This document shows positions 1 to 8,693 of a stretch of DNA of 52,222 nt, in pieces. The notes beneath the pieces are model-generated. The model was not told the origin of the DNA. It did no database searches and saw only the letters and a program-made list of their open reading frames with translations. Within the stretch, counting starts at the first letter, position 1; each line of letters starts with the position of its first letter. A program made the position numbers and the translations under genes. This stretch comes from Nitrospirota bacterium (GTDB lineage: Bacteria; Nitrospirota; Thermodesulfovibrionia; Thermodesulfovibrionales; UBA6898), in NCBI GenBank assembly GCA_021825365.1, contig JAKAHR010000025.1:1-52222 (forward strand), in the 5' to 3' direction.

Positions 1-54
1 TGTGCTGCTTGGTGTAAAATCTCATCAAGGCCTCCTTTGGGAATGGATTTGGGT

Positions 55-89
55 CCCTGAATCATACCTGTTTCGGGTATGATTCAGGG
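55..89. other. Perfect 14-bp inverted repeat (stem-loop)
   Basis: Arms at 55-68 (CCCTGAATCATACC) and 76-89 are perfect reverse complements around a 7-nt loop. A second, outer complementarity exists between AAGGCC at 28-33 and GGCCTT at 92-97. There is no T-run on either side, so it is not a textbook intrinsic terminator. It may end a gene lying left of the window or protect a 3' end. Confidence 0.4.
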
Positions 90-245
90 GGGGCCTTAAT
101 GAGTATCAAAGGCATCGAGAGGGACGCGCGATTAACCGTCTTTTTGTCAGCTTCAGGCTCGTGCCCCGTGCCCCTCATGACCGGCGTTAAGCCCAATAAT
201 AATGGAACCGCCGCCTCTATATCTGGAAGGAGAGATGAACAGAAC

Positions 246-1004
246 ATGAGAGCTCTTTTGATAGGTCTCTGCTCCGGCCTCTTCGGCGGACTGGTCGGTC
301 TCGGCGGCGGAGTAATCATGATCCCTCTCATGGTGGGCGTCATGAAGATGGGACAGCACAAGGCCCATGGGACAAGCCTCGTGGCCCTGGTATTCACCGG
401 CATCTCGGGGGCGGTGATCTATTTTCAGAAGGGGTCCATCGACGTTGTCGCATCCCTGCTCATTGCGGCAACGGCTATGTTTACGGCCAGGGCGGGAGCT
501 CATTACGCCAACGCACTGCCGGAATGGAAACTTAAGCGTGCCTTCGGCGGCTTTCTCATCCTTGTCTCGATACTGCTTCTGCTCAAACCGTATCTGCCCC
601 ATCCTGCGCAGGCCGTAGGCGGGTGGCTGAAGACATGTGTCCTGCTGGTCACGGGGCTCTTTACCGGATTTCTCTCGGGGATGATGGGCGTCGGCGGGGG
701 CACCATCATGGTGCCGGCCATGGTGCTTCTGGCCGGCATGGGTCAGCATACGGCACAGGGCATATCACTGCTTGCCATGGTCCCTGCGGGGACGGTGGGG
801 GCATACACCCACTGGCGGCTCGGCAATGTGGAGAGTTCCATGCTCATGGGGCTCATACCCGGCATCCTCGCGGGAGCCTACACCGGCGGTCTCCTTGCGC
901 ACGTCTTACCGGAAGCCACGCTTAGGGTCGTATTCGCCGCGGTCCTGATTTGGACCGGCATACGGTATATCAGGACCCCGGCGCCGCAATCTTCAGCTTA
1001 CTGA
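246..1004 (+). CDS. TauE/SafE-family membrane permease (sulfite/sulfonate-type exporter)
   Basis: A 252-residue integral membrane protein, almost entirely hydrophobic. It has the internal duplication of the TauE/SafE (DUF81) family: the GLFGGLVGLGGG segment at residues 11-22 recurs as GFLSGMMGVGGG at about 141-152, and MGQHKAHGTSLVALV (35-49) recurs as MGQHTAQGISLLAMV (165-179). Family members move sulfur-containing or other organic anions across the inner membrane; the substrate here cannot be read from sequence. The frame is open from 99, but the first 49 residues are polar and unlike the family, and a GGAAGGAG ribosome site lies upstream of the ATG at 246, so I start there. It stands alone on the plus strand, with no sulfur-metabolism genes beside it. 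Confidence 0.85.
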   Translation: MRALLIGLCSGLFGGLVGLGGGVIMIPLMVGVMKMGQHKAHGTSLVALVFTGISGAVIYFQKGSIDVVASLLIAATAMFTARAGAHYANALPEWKLKRAFGGFLILVSILLLLKPYLPHPAQAVGGWLKTCVLLVTGLFTGFLSGMMGVGGGTIMVPAMVLLAGMGQHTAQGISLLAMVPAGTVGAYTHWRLGNVESSMLMGLIPGILAGAYTGGLLAHVLPEATLRVVFAAVLIWTGIRYIRTPAPQSSAY

Positions 1005-1106
1005 TCTATATCATAGAGGAGGATGACAGCTAGGCCGCCGGGCCACAGGCCTGAGATTGAAAATGACAAAGCGTTCTGAAAGCCCTCGTAAGCCACAACA
1101 ATAATA

Positions 1107-1136
1107 TTGACAAAAGGCACACATTGTCGTAATTAT
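1107..1136 (+). promoter_or_regulatory. Candidate promoter of the toxin-antitoxin pair, placing the transcript start at the start codon
   Basis: TTGACA (1107-1112) is a perfect -35. After 18 bp, AATTAT (1131-1136) is a 4/6 match to a -10. Transcription would begin near 1142-1144, on the ATG at 1142. The bases before the ATG (ATTATACAGC) contain no Shine-Dalgarno sequence, so the toxin message may be leaderless. ACAAT at 1097-1101 and ATTGT at 1123-1127 flank the -35 as an inverted pair that could be part of an autoregulatory operator. Confidence 0.5.
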
Positions 1137-1141
1137 ACAGC

Positions 1142-1420
1142 ATGAAGGTTTTCCGGTGGGATAATGATAAGGATGAAAGGCTGAAGGAACAGAGAGGCGT
1201 TAGTTTTGAGCAGATCGTTATATTGTTGGAGCGTGAAGATGTTCTCGAAACCGTTGAACACCCAAATCAAAATAAATATCCCGGGCAGAAAATCGCAACA
1301 GTCAGGATTGATGATTATGCCTATCTCGTTCCTTATGTGCAGGAAAGCGATGAGATATTCTTAAAGACTATTATCCCCAGCCGAAAAGCTACGAACAAAT
1401 ATGTGAGGTCAGAACAATGA
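1142..1420 (+). CDS. BrnT-family toxin (RelE-like RNase fold)
   Basis: The 92-residue protein opens with FRWDNDKDERLKEQRGVSFEQ, matching the BrnT pattern (F-x-W-D-x2-K ... L-x2-H-G-V-S-F-E); here the usual H-G is R-G. Its C-terminal half (TVRIDDYAYLVPYV...IFLKTIIPSRKA) also fits the family, where the end normally reads I-I-S-A-R-x-A. BrnT toxins are ribosome-independent mRNA endonucleases held in check by the partner encoded just downstream. The stop overlaps the next start in an ATGA arrangement, the usual toxin-first BrnTA order. No ribosome site is visible. Loss of the family histidine and the divergent end leave activity uncertain. Confidence 0.8.
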   Translation: MKVFRWDNDKDERLKEQRGVSFEQIVILLEREDVLETVEHPNQNKYPGQKIATVRIDDYAYLVPYVQESDEIFLKTIIPSRKATNKYVRSEQ

Positions 1421-1701
1421 AAAAGACAGTATTAGATGCAGAAGAAAGAGATATTTTAGAGTCCTACGAACGCGGAGAATGGAAGCCTCTTAAAAATCCG
1501 AAGGCGGAAATGAAGAAACTTCAGGAATATGCAAGGAATACACTGCAAAAAGACAAGAGAATAAACATTAGAATGTCGTCGAAGGATTTGGATCAAGTGC
1601 AGGTCATCGCGGCACAAGAGGGTATTCCCTATCAAACTCTGATATCCAGCATCATTCACAAATATGTCTCAGGCTATTTAACTGAAAAAAAGAGGGCTTA
1701 A
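1417..1701 (+). CDS. BrnA/CopG-like antitoxin
   Basis: This 94-residue partner overlaps the toxin by 4 bp, so translation is probably coupled. The acidic N-terminal half (EERDILESYERGEWKPLKN) resembles the toxin-wrapping segment of BrnA-type antitoxins. The C-terminal part, RINIRMSSKDLDQVQVIAAQEGIPYQTLISSIIHKYVSG (about residues 50-88), is a classic ribbon-helix-helix module: a short beta strand of alternating residues followed by two helices. Such proteins bind their own promoter as dimers and neutralise the toxin. The two-gene module is likely self-contained and mobile. The exact antitoxin subfamily is not certain. Confidence 0.8.
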   Translation: MKKTVLDAEERDILESYERGEWKPLKNPKAEMKKLQEYARNTLQKDKRINIRMSSKDLDQVQVIAAQEGIPYQTLISSIIHKYVSGYLTEKKRA

Positions 1702-1729
1702 TGTGTAAAAATCAAGGACCTCCCGGACC

Positions 1730-2626
1730 TCAATCAAAATAAGCTGCAGTAGGCGTGACTGACTTTATCCCCACGCTTACGCCTTTGCAGTCCTCGGTCT
1801 TGCCGTGGATCACGAATTCGCTCAGCCCGACATGGCCGGCAGGGTTACCCCAGTCATACGTGTATCCGAGCCCGGTCCAGGGGTACGGATTCGTCCCTGA
1901 GTATATATATTCTTTTCTGTTGGTGAACCAGCCCTTGTAGTCCTTGAATTCGCAGAGCCCTTCGCCCGTCACTCCACAAGCCTGCTGCACGCAGTTCTGA
2001 TCAGCATAGACCTTATTCGAGACATCCAGGACCCAAAAAGGATCTTCCGGGAAATCGAGCTGGCATTCATGATCGGAAATCTCAGGGTCCGGGCAAGGCC
2101 TGAAGAGGTCTTTCGGCGAGACCCAGAACTCTACCATGTATCGCTGCTTCGACGTATACGATGACGTGGGCGGAAGCCCCAGGAGCTGGGCGATCCGCAG
2201 AGGGTCCGGCGAGACGTTCCTGAAGAAGTCCTTTATCTCCGGGACAACGGTGACCCATGTATCAAAGGTCATGTTCGGACATTCCTCTCCCACCCTGCAA
2301 GGCAGACATCCCTGGGCAGGATCAGGGTTCAGGTAGCATTCTCCTGCCCGCTGGCTCACCCAGGCCGCAACAAGCACCCGCGAACCGGGGACACCGTTTT
2401 CCCATATCAGGTTCTTGTTGGAAGGGGTGATGGCGGTGAGGTCTTTCGAAATCCTTTCGGGGCCGGAGAGGCTCGCGTCCTGTACTGCATGAGCATACTG
2501 AACAGCAGGGTCATACGCCGTGCTGTCGCTGCATCCTGTTGAAAACTGCATTGATACCAGCAGGAGTAAAACGAGCAGATACGAAACAGCCGAGAACCAA
2601 CGGCGCGAGATATTCTTCTCCAGCAT
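1730..2626 (-). CDS. Cysteine-rich secreted lipoprotein of unknown function
   Basis: I do not recognise a domain in this 298-residue protein. It has a basic N-terminus, a long hydrophobic stretch (SAVSYLLVLLLLVSMQF) and a lipobox-like FSTGC at about residues 28-32, so it is probably an exported lipoprotein. The body has clustered cysteines (CYLNP...GCLPCRVGEECPN; PCPDP...HECQLD; NCVQQACG...GLCEF; a late C near the end), suggesting disulfide-bonded loops in an oxidising compartment, and many Trp, Tyr and Pro. Translation could begin at GTG 2629 or ATG 2626; AAAGGA lies 7 bp before the ATG, so I use 2626. It is convergent with the antitoxin and followed on the same strand by nothing related. 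Confidence 0.6.
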   Translation of the reverse strand: MLEKNISRRWFSAVSYLLVLLLLVSMQFSTGCSDSTAYDPAVQYAHAVQDASLSGPERISKDLTAITPSNKNLIWENGVPGSRVLVAAWVSQRAGECYLNPDPAQGCLPCRVGEECPNMTFDTWVTVVPEIKDFFRNVSPDPLRIAQLLGLPPTSSYTSKQRYMVEFWVSPKDLFRPCPDPEISDHECQLDFPEDPFWVLDVSNKVYADQNCVQQACGVTGEGLCEFKDYKGWFTNRKEYIYSGTNPYPWTGLGYTYDWGNPAGHVGLSEFVIHGKTEDCKGVSVGIKSVTPTAAYFD

Positions 2627-2729
2627 CACCTCATCCTTTCGTCGCGGTTCTTCGCGACATGCAGCGGAACGAGCTTAGAACCGCAGAAATCGGGCCGCGT
2701 AAGCGAATATGCCTTTCCCCGATGCAGCC

Positions 2730-2749
2730 CTGACAAGGCAGCTTGTCAG
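2730..2749 (-). terminator. Hairpin just after the tctA stop
   Basis: CTGACAAG (2730-2737) and CTTGTCAG (2742-2749) form a perfect 8-bp stem with a GCAG loop, one base beyond the tctA stop codon. No U-tract follows, so it is a weak terminator candidate, perhaps a 3'-end stabiliser. Confidence 0.35.
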
Positions 2750-2750
2750 T

Positions 2751-4253
2751 TCACTCCTCGCGGAAGGCCTCCTCGCGTTTCCTGGTCAGGGCAGGGAGGC
2801 TCGCGGCGATGACCGCCAGCACGCCGATGGCGAGCAGGGCGGCGCTGATCGGGCGGGTGATGAAGACCATCGGGTCGCCCCGCGACAGGAGCATCGCCCG
2901 CCGCAGATATTCCTCCATCAGCGGGCCGAGGATGAATGCGAGAAGCATCGGAGCCGGTTCGCAGCCGAGCTTGGTGAAGACATACCCCAGCAGCCCGAAG
3001 AGCGCCATGAGGTGGATATCGAATGTCGCGTTCTTCAGGCTGAATACGCCGATGCCGCAGAACACGAGGATCGCGGGGAAGAGAAAATGGTAGGGCACGG
3101 TGACGATCCGCACCCACATGCCTATCATCGGCAGGTTGAGGATAATCAGGAAGAGGTTGCCGATCCACATCGAGGCGATGATCCCCCAGAAGAGTGCGGG
3201 CTGGTCGGTGATCACCGAGGGGCCGGGCTGGATGCCCTGGATGATCATCGCGCCGACCATCAGGGCCATCACCGGATTTGAGGGGATGCCGAGGGTCAGC
3301 ATCGGGATAAACGATGTCTGGGCGCCGGCGTTGTTGGCTGATTCGGGGGCAGCGACGCCCTCGATCGCGCCCTTGCCGAATTCAGCGGAATGCTTCGAGA
3401 CCTTTTTTTCAATCGAGTAGGCGGCAAAGGAGCCGAGGATCGAGCCGCTTCCCGGGAGGATGCCGAGGGCGGAACCGATCGCCGTGCCCCGGAGGATCGG
3501 CCATACCATCCGCTTCCAGTCCTCTTTCGTCGGCATCAGACTGGTGATCTTTGATACCGTCTGGGTCTGTTCTTCCCCCCGCTCGAGATTGCGGATGATC
3601 TCGCCGAGCCCGAACATGCCCATCGCAACGACCACGAACCCGATGCCGTCCGCAAGCTGCGGGATGTCGAAGGTAAAACGCCGCGCACCGGAATTGACGT
3701 CCGTGCCGACGAGCCCGAGGAGCAGGCCGAGCACGACCATGCCGATCGCATGCAGCAGCGACCCCTGAGCGAGGACCACGGAGGCGAGCAGCCCCAGGAC
3801 CATGAGCGAAAAATACTCGGCAGGCCCGAACTTGAGCGCCACCTCGGCGAGGGGAGGTGCAAACAGGGCGAGCAGGCAGGTAGCGACCGTCCCGGCGAAG
3901 AAGGAACCGATCGCGGATGTGGCGAGCGCCACTCCCGCCCTGCCCTGACGCGCCATCTGGTAGCCGTCGAGGGTGGTGACCACCGAGGCGGCTTCGCCCG
4001 GCACATTGACCAGGATCGACGTGGTGGAGCCTCCGTACTGTGAACCGTAGTAAATGCCCGCCAGCATGATGAGGGCGGAAACCGGCGGCAGGTTGAAGGT
4101 GAGAGGCAGCAGCATCGCGATGGTGGCCGTCGGCCCGAGCCCGGGTAATACGCCGATGAGGGTGCCGAGAAAGACGCCTGCCAGGCAATACAGCAGGTTG
4201 GCGGTAGTGAGTGCCGTTGAAAGACCTAACCCGAGATTGGCGATGAGTTCCAT
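2751..4253 (-). CDS. tctA: Tripartite tricarboxylate transporter, large membrane subunit (TctA)
   Basis: A 500-residue polytopic protein, the normal TctA length. Family hallmarks are visible: GTLIGVLPGLGPTATIAMLLPL near residues 31-52, YYGSQYGGSTTSILVNVPGEAASVVTTLDG at about 68-97, and a second GILPGSGSILG block near 265. TctA is the translocating subunit of a secondary transporter driven by an ion gradient, with TctB as the small subunit and a periplasmic TctC binding protein delivering a carboxylate. The ATG at 4253 has AGGAAGG upstream. It is the last gene of tctCBA. Substrate is unknown; citrate, tartrate and aromatic acids are family precedents. Confidence 0.93.
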   Translation of the reverse strand: MELIANLGLGLSTALTTANLLYCLAGVFLGTLIGVLPGLGPTATIAMLLPLTFNLPPVSALIMLAGIYYGSQYGGSTTSILVNVPGEAASVVTTLDGYQMARQGRAGVALATSAIGSFFAGTVATCLLALFAPPLAEVALKFGPAEYFSLMVLGLLASVVLAQGSLLHAIGMVVLGLLLGLVGTDVNSGARRFTFDIPQLADGIGFVVVAMGMFGLGEIIRNLERGEEQTQTVSKITSLMPTKEDWKRMVWPILRGTAIGSALGILPGSGSILGSFAAYSIEKKVSKHSAEFGKGAIEGVAAPESANNAGAQTSFIPMLTLGIPSNPVMALMVGAMIIQGIQPGPSVITDQPALFWGIIASMWIGNLFLIILNLPMIGMWVRIVTVPYHFLFPAILVFCGIGVFSLKNATFDIHLMALFGLLGYVFTKLGCEPAPMLLAFILGPLMEEYLRRAMLLSRGDPMVFITRPISAALLAIGVLAVIAASLPALTRKREEAFREE

Positions 4254-4290
4254 AACGCCTTCCTATCTACCTCTGTGCCATAAGATATCG

Positions 4291-4740
4291 CTATCCGCTG
4301 AACCATGAACCGAGTACGGGAAGTGGTATCCCCAGACCCTTCACAAATATCAGGATGCAAAAGGCGGTGAGTCCCGCCGCCAGGGCGAGAGAATATTTCC
4401 AGCTGAAATCGCGGCTGGCATACGAACTGACAATCACCAGCACGGGCAGGGCGATGATCAGGCCTGCTCCTTTTGCCATGAGTCCGAAGAGGGCCGTCGA
4501 ACCGGCGACGAGCACGAGCCCCCTGATGGTGAACGTGCCGACAGGGCTTCCCGGCCTGAGAAACGAGCGGACGAGCGCGATGATGCCGATGACGATCAGC
4601 AGCACGCTGAGCACGCCGGGAAAGTAGGCCGGCCCCATCTTGCGGGCCGTGCCCATCCCGTAGTCGCGGGCGATAATAACGGCAGTCAGACCGAAGGCCA
4701 CATAGATGATGCCGGTCCAGAAATCCTTGGGGTTACGCAC
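4291..4740 (-). CDS. tctB: Tripartite tricarboxylate transporter, small membrane subunit (TctB)
   Basis: A 149-residue protein with four hydrophobic segments and the characteristic TctB opening (FWTGIIYVAFGLTAVIIARDY-GMGTARKMGPAYFPG, roughly residues 7-42). The RKMGPAYFP motif is typical of the family. It pairs with TctA in the membrane. The start is GTG at 4740, 19 bp after the tctC stop; the ribosome site is weak (AAGG, distant), so coupling to tctC is plausible. tctA follows 37 bp on. Confidence 0.9.
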   Translation of the reverse strand: MRNPKDFWTGIIYVAFGLTAVIIARDYGMGTARKMGPAYFPGVLSVLLIVIGIIALVRSFLRPGSPVGTFTIRGLVLVAGSTALFGLMAKGAGLIIALPVLVIVSSYASRDFSWKYSLALAAGLTAFCILIFVKGLGIPLPVLGSWFSG

Positions 4741-4759
4741 GCGCGATATGCCTTGGGAA

Positions 4760-5734
4760 TCAGTCGGCGTAGACCCCGGCCTTCTTGATGATCGGCGCCC
4801 ATTTGGCTATCTCGGCCTTGAGGTGGGCCCGAAGCGCCTCGGGGGTGGCATTCTTTTTCGGGGACGGCTCCGTGCCCAGCTCGGCGAAGCGCTGCTTCAG
4901 CGAAGGATCGGCCAATGCCTCCTGCAGCCCCTTGGCGAGTTTGTCGACCACCGCCTTCGGGGTCCCCTTGGGCGCGTACAGACCCTGCCATACCGCCACC
5001 TCGAACCCGGGCAGCCCGGCCTCCTGGAGAGTCGGGACATTCGGCAGCGACGCGACCCGCGTCTTTGTCGTCACGCCGTAGACCTTCACCTTGCCTGCCT
5101 TGATCTGGCTGGTGGTGTTGGTCGTCTGGTCGCACATGAAATCCACCCTCCCGCCGAGAAGGTCGTTCATGGCCGGGCCGGTGCCGTTATAGGGAATGGT
5201 CGTGAGTTCCGTCTGAATCGCCGTCATGAAGAGCATGCCGCAGAGGTGCGAGGCGGCGCCCAGGCCTGCGTTGGCGAAATTGATCTTCTCCTTGTGAGCT
5301 TTCACGTAGGTGATCAGCTCCCTGAGGTCCTTTGCGGGAAAGTCCTTCCGTGCTATCAGCGTCATCGGGACATCCCCGATCAGGCCGATCGGCTCGAAGT
5401 CGCGGATGGTGTCATACGGCAGCTTCCGGTAGAGGGACGGGGCGGTCGAAAAGCCGATATGGTGCAGGAAGAGGGTATAGCCGTCAGGCGCGGAGGTCGC
5501 CACCCGTGCGGCCGCTACCGTGCCCCCGGCGCCGAGAACATTCTCGACGATGATCTGGGCCTTGAGCGATGAACTCATCGCCTTGCCCAGGATACGGGCG
5601 ACCGTGTCTGTCGGGCCTCCTGCAGCGAACGGCACCACGATCGTTATCACCTTTGACGGATACTGTTGAGCATGCGCCTGGGCCGCACCCAGCAAAACGA
5701 GGCAGATCAGTACTCTCAAAATCCTGTCAATCAC
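4760..5734 (-). CDS. tctC: Periplasmic substrate-binding protein of the Bug/TctC family
   Basis: A 324-residue exported binding protein. Residues 1-22 form a signal peptide ending AHA-QQYP. The mature part begins with YPSKVITIVVPFAAGGPTDTVARILG, the defining start of the Bug family, where this loop contacts the ligand carboxylate. Later landmarks are NVLGAGGTVAAARVA, LFLHHIGFSTAPSLY, VPTLQEAGLPGFEVAVWQGLYAPKGTPK and a C-terminal helix that ends WAPIIKKAGVYAD. Start is GTG at 5734 with AGGGAGG six bases upstream. It heads the operon, so it should be the most abundant component. The preceding 264 bp gap shows no convincing promoter for this gene. Confidence 0.93.
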   Translation of the reverse strand: MIDRILRVLICLVLLGAAQAHAQQYPSKVITIVVPFAAGGPTDTVARILGKAMSSSLKAQIIVENVLGAGGTVAAARVATSAPDGYTLFLHHIGFSTAPSLYRKLPYDTIRDFEPIGLIGDVPMTLIARKDFPAKDLRELITYVKAHKEKINFANAGLGAASHLCGMLFMTAIQTELTTIPYNGTGPAMNDLLGGRVDFMCDQTTNTTSQIKAGKVKVYGVTTKTRVASLPNVPTLQEAGLPGFEVAVWQGLYAPKGTPKAVVDKLAKGLQEALADPSLKQRFAELGTEPSPKKNATPEALRAHLKAEIAKWAPIIKKAGVYAD

Positions 5735-5998
5735 GCCGCACCTCCCTGAATGGTGGTAGATTTTGAGCGGCCTTCTTTCCGCGTATGCCGCTCTTTTTGC
5801 ACGTTGCCTTTACACTATCACGCTGTCGGCAAATTATCAATACTCGACAGACGATCTTCCGGCTGTCGCCGCACCTCCTCTAAAGATCCCCGGGATGTGG
5901 TAAAATGAGCGAAATGCGCGGCAAAAAGACCTCGCATGGGACCCGGTGAAACCGGGATTTCCGGACACACTAATCGACGGGCAAGAGGGAAAAAGCGG

Positions 5999-7702
5999 AT
6001 GACCACTCCAGAGGCAGCAAGGCCGTCTCATTTTATCCGGGAGATGATAACCCGGGATATAGAGACGAACAAATACGGCAGACGGGTGCATACCCGTTTC
6101 CCTCCCGAGCCGAACGGGTATCTCCATATCGGCCATGCGAAGTCGATCTGCCTGAATTTCGGTCTTGCCGAGGAATTCGGCGGCAAATGCAACCTCCGCT
6201 TCGACGACACGAATCCCGAGAAGGAAGAACAGGAATACGTGGACTCGATTATCGATTCGGTCAGGTGGCTCGGCTTCGATTTTGGCGCGGCTCCCCTTTA
6301 TGCCAGCGACTACTTCGGCTTCATGTACCAGGCAGCTGAATACCTTATCTCGGCCGGCCACGCCTATGTCGACAGCCAGACCGCCGACGAGATGCGTGAG
6401 AACAGGGGGACCCTGACGGCTCCGGGCAAGGACTCCCCCTATCGCGGACGGTCGGTGGATGAAAACCTCCGTCTGTTCCGGGAGATGCGCGACGGCAGGC
6501 ATCCGGACGGCGCCATGGTGCTGCGCGCGAAGATCGATATGGCCTCGGGCAATATCAATATGAGAGACCCGGCCGTCTACCGGATCAAGCGTGCGGAACA
6601 CCACCGCACCGGCAACACCTGGTGCATCTATCCCATGTACACCTACGCCCATCCTATCGAGGACGCGATCGAGAAGATCACCCACTCGGTCTGCACGCTC
6701 GAGTTCGAGGACCAGCGCCCCTTCTATGACTGGCTGCTGGAGCGTCTCGCCGAAGGGGGGCTCCTTGAGCGTCCCCTGCCACAGCAGATCGAATTCGCCA
6801 GGCTCAACATGAGCCATACGGTGCTCAGCAAGCGGAAGCTGATCACGCTCGTCGGGCAGGGGCATGTAAGGGGGTGGGACGACCCCCGGATGCCGACCAT
6901 TGCCGGCTTCAGGAGGAGGGGGTATACACCCGCAGCGATCCGGAATTTCTGTGAAAGGATCGGCCTCGCCAAGCGGGACAGCGTCGTCGAGATGGCGCTC
7001 CTCGAGTTCTGCATCCGTGAGGACCTCAACCTGAGGGCCCCGCGGAAGATGGCGGTGCTGCGGCCGCTGCGCGTGGTGATCGAGAATTATCCCGAGGGAC
7101 AGACCGAAGAGCTGAATGCTGTCAACAACCCCGAGGACCCGGGCATGGGTTCGCGCAAGGTCCCCTTCTCGCGGGTCATCTATATCGAACAGGACGACTT
7201 CAGGGAGGACCCCCCGAAACAGTTCTTCCGCCTTGCGCCCGGGCGCGAGGTCCGGTTGAGATACGCATACTTCATCACCTGCACCCGGGTGGTGAAGAAC
7301 GACAGGCAGGAGGTCGTCGAACTCCGCTGCACGTATGACCCCGCCACCCGGGGCGGAGACTCGCCGGACGGACGCAAGGTGAAGGCGACGCTCCACTGGG
7401 TCTCGGCGGACCATGCGGCAGGGGCCGAGGTGCGCCTCTACGATCACCTCTTCAGGACACCCGAGCCGGGCGCCGGTACCGGGAATTTTCTCGAAGACCT
7501 GAACCCGGGCTCCCTCGAGACTCTGGGACAGTGCTATGTGGAGCCGTCGCTCAGGGACGGCATGCCGGGGTCTACTTTCCAGTTCGAGCGGCTCGGTTAT
7601 TTCTGCGTTGACGCCGACTCCTCGACCGGCAGGCCTGTCTTCAACAGGACGGTGACGCTCAAGGACACCTGGGCAAAGATCGAGAAGGGAAAGAAGGGAT
7701 AA
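5999..7702 (+). CDS. glnS: Glutaminyl-tRNA synthetase
   Basis: A 567-residue class Ic synthetase that charges tRNA-Gln with glutamine. The [16 protein letters not shown] block contains the HIGH motif (residues 43-46), [19 protein letters not shown] follows, and VLSKRKL near residue 275 is the MSK-type loop. The C-terminal anticodon-binding beta barrels are present (VIYIEQDDF...LRYAYFITC...), so length matches E. coli GlnRS. The frame opens at 5936, but ATG 5999 has an AGAGGGA ribosome site and gives the usual N-terminus. Its presence implies direct Gln-tRNA charging, though the amidotransferase route could coexist. The stop abuts the gpsA start (TAAATG). The upstream 5735-5998 gap holds CTGTCG/CGACAG repeats (5823-5828, 5845-5850) of unknown meaning. 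Confidence 0.97.
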   Translation: MTTPEAARPSHFIREMITRDIETNKYGRRVHTRFPPEPNGYLHIGHAKSICLNFGLAEEFGGKCNLRFDDTNPEKEEQEYVDSIIDSVRWLGFDFGAAPLYASDYFGFMYQAAEYLISAGHAYVDSQTADEMRENRGTLTAPGKDSPYRGRSVDENLRLFREMRDGRHPDGAMVLRAKIDMASGNINMRDPAVYRIKRAEHHRTGNTWCIYPMYTYAHPIEDAIEKITHSVCTLEFEDQRPFYDWLLERLAEGGLLERPLPQQIEFARLNMSHTVLSKRKLITLVGQGHVRGWDDPRMPTIAGFRRRGYTPAAIRNFCERIGLAKRDSVVEMALLEFCIREDLNLRAPRKMAVLRPLRVVIENYPEGQTEELNAVNNPEDPGMGSRKVPFSRVIYIEQDDFREDPPKQFFRLAPGREVRLRYAYFITCTRVVKNDRQEVVELRCTYDPATRGGDSPDGRKVKATLHWVSADHAAGAEVRLYDHLFRTPEPGAGTGNFLEDLNPGSLETLGQCYVEPSLRDGMPGSTFQFERLGYFCVDADSSTGRPVFNRTVTLKDTWAKIEKGKKG

Positions 7703-8692
7703 ATGGGCTATGTCTCCGTCATAGGTGCGGGCAGCTGGGGGACGACCCTGGCCTGCCTTCTGTGCGAAAAGGGGTATGACGTCTCCCTCTGGTCATTCGA
7801 GCCGGAAGTTGCCGAAGAGATCAGCCGGCAGGGCACCAACACGCCGTATCTGCCGGGGGTGCGTCTTCCTGACAGCCTCAAGGCGACCGCTGACATCGAA
7901 AAGGCGGTGAAGAAGGCGCGGTATATCGTCAACGTCGTTCCCACGCAGTTCGTCCGGCCCGTCTTCTCGCACGCGATACAACACATCCATGAGGACGCGG
8001 TCATCATCACCGCCTCGAAGGGCATCGAGCACAAGACCCTCATGACTGTATCCCAGATATTGAATGAACTCACCGGCTGCGCGAGCGCCGTCCTGTCAGG
8101 ACCGAGCTTTGCCAGGGAGGTGATCAGGAGGTTCCCGACCGCTGTCACCCTCGCCGCCCGCGACCCTGAGACAGGGCTCCTGCTGCAGGAGCTCTTCAAC
8201 ACCCAATACTTCAGGGTCTATACCCATTCGGATGTGCTCGGCGTTGAACTGGGGGGCGCCCTCAAGAATGTTATCGCCATCGCGTCGGGAATCTGCGACG
8301 GTCTCGGCCTCGGCCATAACGCCCGGGCCGCCCTTATCACGCGGGGACTGGTCGAGATGAGCAGGCTGGGCGAGCAGATGGGGGCTGACAAGAGGACATT
8401 TTCCGGCCTGAGCGGCATGGGCGATCTTGTCCTCACCTGTACAGGCCCGCTATCGAGAAACTACTCGGTCGGGGTTAAACTCGGGCAGGGGATGAAGCTG
8501 GCTGATATTCTCGCATCGACCAAGAGCGTTGCCGAGGGGGTCGCAACGGCTCTTTCCGCCTTTGAGCTCGCTGCGAAGCACAGTGCCGAGATGCCGATCG
8601 TGGAACAGGTATACAAGGTCATCTATAAGGATAAGTCGCCTGCGGAGGCTGTCAACATGCTCATGAACCGGACGCTGAAGTCCGAGTTCTGA
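7703..8692 (+). CDS. gpsA: Glycerol-3-phosphate dehydrogenase, NAD(P)+-dependent
   Basis: A 329-residue cytoplasmic enzyme that reduces dihydroxyacetone phosphate to sn-glycerol 3-phosphate for phospholipid synthesis. The N-terminal Rossmann motif is VIGAGSWGTTLA (residues 5-16). NVVPTQFVRPV, SKGIEHKT, LSGPSFAREV and VELGGALKNVIAIASGICDGLGLGHNARAALITRGL with its catalytic lysine (near 190) are all present. The C-terminal helical domain is complete (GLSGMGDLVLTCTG...SRN). It follows glnS without a gap and precedes larB by one base, so the three genes are one operon. Confidence 0.97.
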   Translation: MGYVSVIGAGSWGTTLACLLCEKGYDVSLWSFEPEVAEEISRQGTNTPYLPGVRLPDSLKATADIEKAVKKARYIVNVVPTQFVRPVFSHAIQHIHEDAVIITASKGIEHKTLMTVSQILNELTGCASAVLSGPSFAREVIRRFPTAVTLAARDPETGLLLQELFNTQYFRVYTHSDVLGVELGGALKNVIAIASGICDGLGLGHNARAALITRGLVEMSRLGEQMGADKRTFSGLSGMGDLVLTCTGPLSRNYSVGVKLGQGMKLADILASTKSVAEGVATALSAFELAAKHSAEMPIVEQVYKVIYKDKSPAEAVNMLMNRTLKSEF

Positions 8693-8693
8693 A

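Noticed and set aside
153..749. Long minus-strand frame opposite the TauE/SafE gene
   Set aside because: No domain, His/Arg-rich composition typical of an antisense shadow of a GC-rich membrane gene.
5735..5830. Sigma54 promoter for tctC
   Set aside because: A GGCA...TGC pair is present but spacing and flanks do not match the -24/-12 consensus.
5837..7447. 536-codon minus-strand frame opposite glnS
   Set aside because: Shadow of glnS, no recognisable domain or ribosome site.
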